Shown here one piece after another: positions 56,634 through 64,000 of a stretch of 64,000 nt of DNA. Source of the stretch: Basipetospora chlamydospora (taxonomy: Eukaryota > Ascomycota > Sordariomycetes > Microascales). The stretch spans positions 4,440,618 through 4,504,617 of the forward strand of contig BCHP01000003.1 of assembly GCA_001599675.1 (NCBI GenBank), written 5' to 3'. Made by a program: the position numbers and the translations under genes. Every line of letters begins with the position of its first letter. The stretch's first letter is position 1. Below the pieces are notes generated by a model. It had not been told where the DNA came from and ran no database searches. It worked only from the letters and a program-made list of their open reading frames with translations.

Positions 56634-58875
56634 TTAACGAAGCGAGAAGCCCTTCTTCTTCCCTTCGAGCGGACGTCCGCTCTCGACGCGGGACTTTCTC
56701 TCCTCCAGTTCGTGTCGTTGACGGTCGAGTTGCTCCTTCATCTCGCGATGGCGGGCGTAGAGCTCCTCCTCGCTCTGCTTCAGTTTGCTCTCCTTTTCGG
56801 CCACCTTTTGCTGGAACACCATCTTCATCTCGGCCTCCATCTTGGCGAGCTTCTGCTCGTGGAGGGCACGCTCCTCCTCCTGCTTGACGGCGGGGTTGAC
56901 CTCCTTGAAGACGCTCGGGTCCTGGGATACGCCCATGGCAATGAGCTTGTCCGTCCTGTAGTTCTCGTACAGGTTGTTGTTGGTGTGCTCCTTGAGCTCC
57001 TCCATGTGCGTGCGGATGAGCATCTGGCGGAGCTTGACGAAGTCGCAGTGCTCCTCGTTGTCCACCTCGATGACACCCCAAGGGTAGCTACGACCCCTGA
57101 CCTTGCGACCATCAGGGCTGGTAATCTCGTTGGTGGCACCGACAACGGCGAATGGAACCTTGGACATGATCTCGTTGTTCTCGGCAATGGTCTCCTCATC
57201 GTCAAGCTCATACCGGGGACCCTCGAAGATCTGGATTCCGTGATACTTGATATCGGCCAAGATCTAAGGAGCACATGTTAGGAACCATAAGACTTCGCGC
57301 TCACATAAGGAGGACAACTCACTCTGGCCTTGAAGCTCATAATCTCCTCATCGGTGAGGGTATCAGCCTTGGCAATGACGGGAATCAGGTTGACCTTGGT
57401 GTGGAGGCGGCGCATGACCTCAATGTCCAGGGGCTTGAGGGAGTGGCCGGTGGGCTGGATGAAGAAAACGCAGGCGTGGATGCGGTTGTCGACGATGTTC
57501 ATGCGGTTAACCTTGTTCTCAGCATCGAGGTAGGCATCGAAGCGCTGCTCAATGTTCTCGACAATCGGGCGCCACGACTCATCGTTGTTAACGAAGTCGC
57601 CGAAGCCGGGGGTATCGACAACGGTAAGGCGGAGACGGACACCAGCCTCCTCGATATCAGCGCTGATGGACTGGATGGTGACGGTCTTGGGAATGATGTC
57701 GTGGCTCGGCCCCTTGCGCTCCTTGGGAGGGTAGAGAGAGGTGTTGAAGAGGGTATTGACGAGAGTGGACTTTCCGAGGCCAGATTCACCTTGAAGAGAC
57801 GGAACAAGTTAGTCGTCCGTGGATCGCAGACGGAAGAAGGAAGATGGCAACAACATACCAACAACCATGACGTTGAAGTTGAACCCCTTTCGGACACTCT
57901 TGCGGTGCCACTGGTTGGGAAGGTTGGCAAAACCGACGTAACCAGTCAACTTGCGTCGGACGACATTCCTGGAGTCGTTAACAGCTGGGAGAGCTACCGG
58001 GCCAGGGTTAGAAGCCATATCTCCTTCAACGGACATCGAGTCAGGCTTGCCAGCTTGCGGCGACTCGGCGCCAGTGGGAGAACCGTTGGGGTCTAGAAAA
58101 ACAAAGGCTTGTTAGAACGTGAACAGAAGGCACATGAGTTACAAGATATGCATGCTAGGCCGATGGCACGGAAGAAAGTCCAGGCTGGTGTTATCCGTGC
58201 CTGTCAGTCCGGCGGTCGGTGGACCATGGCGCTCCTCGGGTCCCGTTCCGAACGGCGATTCCTTGATTTCGGCCATGGTTGGGGAACCGCCAGGGTCCAG
58301 CAATGTGTTGATGAATGAGCCGGAATGCGGGTCGTGGAAAGTTGTTGGCGAAGATTGGTGAGTCTCTGGTTCTTCTGCCGCAGTACTGAGATAATGCTGG
58401 ATTGAGAAATGCCGACCAGCGTTGCCGAATCTTTTCTTGGGGATCTCTGACAGACTTGACGAACGTTGTGAAGGCGGACTCTTTGGCTTTTCGGGGCTTG
58501 ACGGCCCAGGCGGGAAGAGTAGGACTGGCCTGTCGAGTTTGCTGACGCGAGAGCGAGCTCGACTGAGTTGTTCCAAGATATCAATTCCCATTGCGAAGAC
58601 GGCTCGGCAATAGTCGTCGATAAAGGGGGTTTTCCAAGGCGATAGACAATGCCGAGGACTTTCACCCCGACAAGAGCAGACGTGGAACCGACATTGGGAC
58701 CGAAACGAATCGCGCTGGGGCATTCCATGGCCAGAAGCCCGGAGACAGGGGAACGAGACGCTGACATGTGGACGGCCATTGAACCGGTGGATGTTTCCTT
58801 CCTGGGATTGCCTGGCCTCCTAGAGCGGAACATCGGGTAACCACGACAGAGCCAAAAAAGAGCACGCTTACCCAT
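56634..58875 (-). CDS. septin, Cdc3/AspB type
   Basis: Coding exons 58092-57859, 57789-57323 and 57263-56634 are secure; the best first exon is ATG plus G at 58875-58872, spliced by a GTAAGC donor over a 779-nt intron, which gives MDPNGSPTGAESP and 444 residues in all. The GTPase has P-loop GESGLGKS (80-87), DTPGFGD (switch II) and AKAD (G4). YVGFANLPNQWHRKSVRKGF before the P-loop is the polybasic start of Cdc3/AspB septins. The C-terminus is a coiled coil (EEERALHEQKLAKMEAEM onward) ending KKKGFSLR. Septins form filaments at septa, hyphal tips and branch points. Other upstream starts (ATG at 58276 or 58996) remain possible. Confidence 0.9.
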
Positions 58876-61436
58876 GACGACAAAGTTCCTCGGTTTTGTG
58901 TTTTTGTTCGGAATCTACCTTGATAGGTAGGATGTTGTAGGAAGGATCGAAGTTCGAGATCTGGTGGTTTGTGAAAGTCGTTAGTGAGGGTGTTCATGAC
59001 AGGAGAGAAGGGGCAGGGCGCATTCCGTTGGGGCGTGGCGCTCCGCGGTGATGAGATAGCACGGGGTTCGAAGAGAGGGCTATCAATCTAGAAGCTTTCG
59101 GACAACATCCACTAGGCGGTCCGCTCATCGCATTGACCAGAAACGCGAGAGCGCGCCAGATTCAGCGAGGACAGCACGCCCCACGGTAGTGAGGCGGTTC
59201 TCGCCAGAGCTCCTCAACGAAACCACGGGCAAGAGAAGTGGCAGCGGGTCGATGCTTCGAATGGCGGACAGTTCCGTGATGAAAGGAATCCATTGAACGG
59301 AGACGGAGACACGTACCGGTAGTCTTGGATAGGTGTCAAAGAGCGTCGCAAGACGAGTTGTCGAGATTCAGGGGCGAGGGCCAGAAGAGGGTCGGACGAG
59401 AATTGAGAGGAGGGCAACGGTCCGGGAACGATCGTGAGAAGGCTGGACAAACACCCAGATACAATCAAAAGAAAATTAAAGGGTTGAATGAATGGCGCGA
59501 AGCAGACTTGGATGGCGAAGGTTGGAGAAGGGAGGAAGGGGAGGTTGGGCGACGAGATGAACGAGCGAGATGGGACTTTTTTTTCTCCTGCCTGTCTCTT
59601 AATTTGGGGGATGGCCAGGGGGAGGAACGGCGAAGGGCAGGATGTGGCTCGTTGTCGGACCGTGCAACTGCCGCAAGCCCAGACACTGTGCAAGAAAAGT
59701 GTCAAGAGGCTCCGCTAATGCTAGCTGGTACATCCTATACAGTGTGAGAATCACCAGAGTACAGGGTCATCCGTGCCAACGGCATCTTCTGTTCAACCAC
59801 TGGACTGCTCTCCGGTCCAAACTTCACTTTCAATTGCAGGCAATCCAATGTCGCTGGGTGCAATAGGGGCAGCGTGGATGGTCTAGGCCGAATCGGGCAT
59901 GGTCGGATAATCCCCAACGGCAGGGGGGTTGCATCTACGAAACTCCAAGCGGATTGATTGGACGAGCTGGAGCTTCGATTGAGCTCGCTCTTTGGCCCTC
60001 GTTTTCCCTCCAGTTTCCCTAAATCCACGTACGAGAGTACTGAGGAATTAACGCTACGAAGTACGGATATGCTGCTGGTATGGGTCACCAAAGAATAACA
60101 TAATACATAATACCTTGGGACCATTAAGCCGCCCCATCTAAAGAACTGGATGCCAGTCATCTCGAATAGGAGCAAGTCACGCATGGCTACGGAGTAATTA
60201 TCACTCTTGTACGGAGTACAGACGTTAGTTAGCCCAACTGAGTCCGGAGCATGTCAGTTTCTCGTGCCCTCCGTCTCCGTCACTTATCACTCCAATTTTG
60301 TGCTCCGTACTCCGTACATCCAGTGGACCATCCAGATCATGAAACTCGGCCTATTGGTAGGTCCTCGTCTCACGCTTCTGACCATCAGAGACCTCTCCAG
60401 CTACTCCAGCTGCTCCATCAGGGCGGCGGGTATGCCAATGGCCCGAGCAAGTTCAATGGCAAGAAGCTCAGACACGAGGAAATAGGCAAAACGCCATGGT
60501 CAATTGGATCTGCAAGGGGCGATCTGCCTTTGATGCCAGTTTCGGGTGTGCTGGTCCCCGAAACATTTTCTTCCATTCCGCATCCATCACGTGTCAGTAT
60601 CACAATCAGGCCAGTATGTTTGTAAAAATAATGAGCAGTTGAAAATCTGGAAGCACCCCGCTTCTGTTAAAGGACACGGCGGACGTGGAATTCCCAAGTA
60701 GGTGCTGCTACTGACACAACAGATGTGCTTCAACGTTCCAACCTGTTTTTTCTCAAGGCTGCTCCGCGTTGCTCTTCTAGGTTGAAAGAAGCTGTGAATC
60801 AATTCTTCATCTGTCAAGGGAGATGTCTCACGCATTTGTGGCTGATGTGGCCGGGCTAATCCACCAAGATTACGGCCTCTTGCATGTGTCCGACTCCCCC
60901 GGTTGTCCTCCCCGACTTCAGTAATCTCCTCATTCGCGGCCCGATGTTCAACCCAGGCTTTACGGGTATGTACGGTTCCTGGGCTTGTATTCCAGCATTC
61001 AACTTAGTGGTGTGCGTTGTAGAGTCTTCGGTCTTCCCGCCAACTCTCAGCGTACCGAGGACGGACGCCTGTGCGTCGCGAAGGATGATGCCTAGTGTTC
61101 CGTATCAGTCCCACGGTTCCTCACTTCAATCGTGTGTGAACCTGATGCGAAGCTGACATGCGACGGTACCTGGAAACGGACGCCTTTACCTACCACAAAT
61201 TATGTACCTTCTTAACACTCACCCGGATGATTACATCACCGGTGCGCCCCAAGGGAAAGCTGCCCAGTTTTCGACATCCCCTGAGGCCAGCCTCCGCAAC
61301 GTCATTGTCATTACTATCATCAATACTTCTCAAGTTCCAATGCAAAACGACACTTCCGACTATGGTCTTATAAGTCTATTAGGAAGTTTCCTACTTTGCC
61401 TCGAGGGCATCGAGACCCTCAGCAAACCCACCCGCC
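58876..61436. other. intergenic, motif-rich, no gene seen
   Basis: About 2.6 kb between septin and phospholipase starts. It holds three exact copies of TACGGAGTA/TACTCCGTA within 130 bp (60188, 60210, 60308). Frames of up to 163 codons on both strands show no motif. The septin leader may extend into the first few hundred bases. Confidence 0.4.
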
Positions 61437-63878
61437 GTGCTTCCCTTTCCCCACCATTCCATGCCCTACAGTAATATCATGAGATTGCTCCCGCTTGCGC
61501 ATCGAACTCGGCCAGCGACCCAACCTCTATGTCGCAAACACCCCAGCCGTGCCTTTCTAACCTCAATCCTTTGGCGGAGGCAACAGAATGGGCGGCGCCT
61601 GCGCCTCCCCACCATAATAGTCGCAAGTGGTGTCTTCCTGTGGCTCCTATCCGCAACGAACCACGAGATCCAAAAACACCCGTCGAGGTTCCGACGCAAG
61701 AGGCAACATGCGGAGGCATCGGCTGACGATCAAGATGAGAAGCCTCCCACCGCCTGGTCAACATTCAGCAGCAAGTTTGAGGGCTTCTCCAATGCCGCAG
61801 ACATAGAGTGGGCGGGACTATCCGAGAAGGTCGTTGACTTCATCCTGCCCGAGTGGTCAAAACATTTTCCCGTGTACCTGAGGAAGCTCCAGCAGGACCT
61901 GTCCAACACACCCGGATCGCTCGCCGACGAGATATGGAGAGAATCCCGGGACCCTGCGATAAACCCAGAGATACGCTGGGCGGCCAAGGTCCGGGTTTCC
62001 AACTCGCTCTGCAGGGAAGAGATGGACTTTTTGGCGAGGAGGAAACACGTCGCCAAGATTGCGCTGGCGAAATACCTGGGCCTTGATGAGAAAGATATCC
62101 ACCCCGACGATGTCCCCACGATAGCAATGTGCGGTTCCGGCGGCGGCCTGAGAGCGCTTGTCGCGGGTACGGGCTCGCTGCTCGCGGCCGAGCAGGACGG
62201 CCTTCTCGACTGTGTCACCTACACCGCGGGGGTCAGCGGCTTCTGCTGGCTCCAAGCCATCAACAACTCCTCCATCGGGAGGTGTAGCGTTCGCCGCCTT
62301 CTCGACCACCTCAAAGGACGTATTAACATACACCTTACCTATCCCATCAGCGCCCTCGAGACCCTCATATCCGCGCCGACCGACAAGTACCTCCTGCGAG
62401 GCTTGGTAGAGAAACTCCGGGGCGACGAGGGCGCCGACTTCGGCCTTGTTGACGTGTACGGTCTGTTGCTGGCCGCGAGGCTCCTCGTGCCCGTCGGGGA
62501 CCTCGGCGTCAATGACAGGGACCTCAAGATTTCAAACCAAAAGGATTACGTACAGTACGGGCAGAACCCCCTCCCGATCTACACCGCCGTTCGCCATGAG
62601 ATCCCCGAGGCCGGCCTCGACTCCGCTGCGGTGTCCCACTCGGCCCCCGAAGATGCCAAGCTGCGGGCAAAGCAGGAGGGCTGGTTCCAGTGGTTTGAGG
62701 TCACCCCCTTCGAATGCTTCTGTGAGGAGTTCGCCGCGGGCATACCGACCTGGGCCATGGGTCGAATGTTCAAGGGAGGATACGACGTGGCTCGTCCGGA
62801 CGGGCTGCACCAGCCGGAGATCCGCCTACCCCTGTTGATGGGCGTGTTCGGGAGCGCCTTCTGTGCGACGCTCAGCCACTACTACCAGGAGATCCGGCCC
62901 GTTTTCAAGAACATTACGGGGTTTGGAACGATCGACGAGATGATCACCGGGCGGAATAGGAACCTAAGCAAGGTGCACCCCATCGACCCTGCGACCGTAC
63001 CCAACTTTGCGTACGGCATGGAGGGCCTGCTTCCCAAGACGACGCCGGAGAGCATCTACAAGAACAAGTACTTGCAGCTCATGGACGCGGGCATGTCCAA
63101 CAACCTGCCTATATACCCGCTCCTGCGTCCTGGCCGGGACGTCGACGTGATAATCGCCTTTGACAACTCGGCGGACATTAAGCAGGACAACTGGCTGGCA
63201 GTCACGGACGGTTACGCCAGACAGAGGGGCGTGAAGGGCTGGCCGGTCGGCGTCGGATGGCCGAGTGAGGAGGACTCTCTTGACAAGGTCCAGAGGGATC
63301 TGAAGGAAGCCACCGCCGCCTCAACTGCGGAGGCTGCAAGGAAGCTCAAGGCGGCTGTGTCCAATGGTGCACCTACCTACGAGGAAAGCCCGTCAATCCT
63401 ATCCAGGGGAGTGCCCTCCGAGAAGACGCAGCAACAAGTAGCAACGGACCTGGGATACTGCACCATCTGGGTCGGCAGCACCGAAGAGCGCAAGACAACC
63501 CCTCCACCCCCATGCAAGGCCATTGACTCTCCCGACGCGGACTGGTCTCTCCTGTCCTCCCCCAAAGCGGGAATTGCCGTCATCTACCTCCCGCTTCTGG
63601 CCAACTCGCGCGTCCCGGGCATTAACCCGGGGTCTACCGATTTCCTCTCCACCTGGAACATGGTGTATAAGCCGGACCAGGTCGACCTGGTTGCCGAGCT
63701 GGCAAAGGCGAATTACGACGAGGGAAAAGGTCAGATTAAGATGTGCGTGAGGGCCGTTTACGAGAGGAAGAAGCTGGCGAGGGAGAGGAGGGAGGAAGTG
63801 GAGAGGGACGCGAGATATTGGGGAATGGTAAGGAGGGGCTTGGCACACAGACTAGGAGAGGGAGACCACTTCAGTTAA
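61437..63878 (+). CDS. membrane-anchored cytosolic-type phospholipase A2 (PlaA-like)
   Basis: Single exon, up to 813 residues; starts at Met9 or Met15 are also possible. The N-terminus is basic and free of acidic residues (RLLPLAHRTRPATQPLCRK), like a mitochondrial presequence, and is followed by a membrane segment (LRLPTIIVASGVFLWLLSA, 56-74). The catalytic domain (PLA2_B/cPLA2 group IV, about 180-800) has MCGSGGGLRALVAG for the oxyanion loop, nucleophile Ser267 in TAGVSGFCW and Asp550 in LMDAGMSNNLPIYPLL. This Ser-Asp dyad hydrolyses fatty acids from phospholipids. Usual cPLA2 enzymes read GxSGS; here the last Ser is Phe. Fungal PlaA enzymes of this type have been placed in mitochondria, which fits the N-terminus. 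The last 60 residues are a charged helix. Confidence 0.9.
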   Translation: MLPFPHHSMPYSNIMRLLPLAHRTRPATQPLCRKHPSRAFLTSILWRRQQNGRRLRLPTIIVASGVFLWLLSATNHEIQKHPSRFRRKRQHAEASADDQDEKPPTAWSTFSSKFEGFSNAADIEWAGLSEKVVDFILPEWSKHFPVYLRKLQQDLSNTPGSLADEIWRESRDPAINPEIRWAAKVRVSNSLCREEMDFLARRKHVAKIALAKYLGLDEKDIHPDDVPTIAMCGSGGGLRALVAGTGSLLAAEQDGLLDCVTYTAGVSGFCWLQAINNSSIGRCSVRRLLDHLKGRINIHLTYPISALETLISAPTDKYLLRGLVEKLRGDEGADFGLVDVYGLLLAARLLVPVGDLGVNDRDLKISNQKDYVQYGQNPLPIYTAVRHEIPEAGLDSAAVSHSAPEDAKLRAKQEGWFQWFEVTPFECFCEEFAAGIPTWAMGRMFKGGYDVARPDGLHQPEIRLPLLMGVFGSAFCATLSHYYQEIRPVFKNITGFGTIDEMITGRNRNLSKVHPIDPATVPNFAYGMEGLLPKTTPESIYKNKYLQLMDAGMSNNLPIYPLLRPGRDVDVIIAFDNSADIKQDNWLAVTDGYARQRGVKGWPVGVGWPSEEDSLDKVQRDLKEATAASTAEAARKLKAAVSNGAPTYEESPSILSRGVPSEKTQQQVATDLGYCTIWVGSTEERKTTPPPPCKAIDSPDADWSLLSSPKAGIAVIYLPLLANSRVPGINPGSTDFLSTWNMVYKPDQVDLVAELAKANYDEGKGQIKMCVRAVYERKKLARERREEVERDARYWGMVRRGLAHRLGEGDHFS

Positions 63879-64000
63879 ACAAAATATCTCGAAAGACCGT
63901 TACATATGATGGCATTAATTTATTCCTGGCACATATCCAGCCCAGGAACACGAGGAAGTCAAATAATTCTTGTTACTGGTTATTTCCGGTTTGGATCGAA

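Noticed and set aside
57275..58096. 273-codon plus-strand frame
   Set aside because: Antisense to septin exons and runs through their introns.

Overview
The window comes from a filamentous ascomycete (Pezizomycotina, probably Sordariomycetes). Genes are split by short introns (about 50-130 nt) with GTATGT/GTAAGT-type donors and CTAAC/CTGAC-type branch sites. Several families are typical of these fungi: FSH1-type hydrolase, LaeA-like methyltransferase, tandem GFA protein, Cdc3-type septin, fungal cPLA2. The left 9.4 kb carries an extreme repeat-induced point mutation (RIP) signature. Gene models below were spliced by hand; junctions were accepted only when both sites fit and the protein stayed in frame.

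Layout. 1-9.4 kb: gene-free, CpA/TpG-exhausted block holding tandem repeats and one solo LTR that escaped mutation. 9.8-14.3 kb: divergent pair of an FSH1-type serine hydrolase and a CYP52-like P450. 14.7-22.3 kb: tandem GFA protein, acyl-protein-thioesterase-like hydrolase, APH-type kinase-like protein and a secreted PQQ-type sugar dehydrogenase, separated by long spacers and one tRNA-derived SINE candidate. 24 kb: small secreted eight-cysteine defensin-like peptide. 26-28.3 kb: tRNA-like gene followed by a 12-exon LaeA-like methyltransferase. 29-33 kb: decayed BTB/POZ gene and a catalase. 33.6-35.8 kb: fungus-specific 718-residue protein ending in a HicA-like domain. 38.8-44.5 kb: about 1,860-residue ankyrin-repeat protein with a poly-C/poly-proline tract near its start. 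45.7-46.0 kb: three-exon metallothionein of 24 residues. 46.0-51.6 kb: gene-poor. 51.6-64 kb: housekeeping block of La protein, mitochondrial ribosomal protein uS4m (divergent from La), a septin and a membrane-anchored cytosolic-type phospholipase A2.

The genes do not form one clear pathway. The left part is accessory in character (oxidative and hydrolytic enzymes, secreted peptide, SAM methyltransferase, repeats, decay) and the right part is core. No PKS, NRPS or terpene synthase is visible, so the P450, hydrolase and methyltransferase cannot be assigned to a metabolite cluster from this window alone. Items most worth a second look: the eight-cysteine peptide, the poly-C tract in the ankyrin gene, a 9-bp motif (TACGGAGTA) present at least eight times, two SINE-like elements with pyrimidine-rich tails, and the hidden metallothionein.
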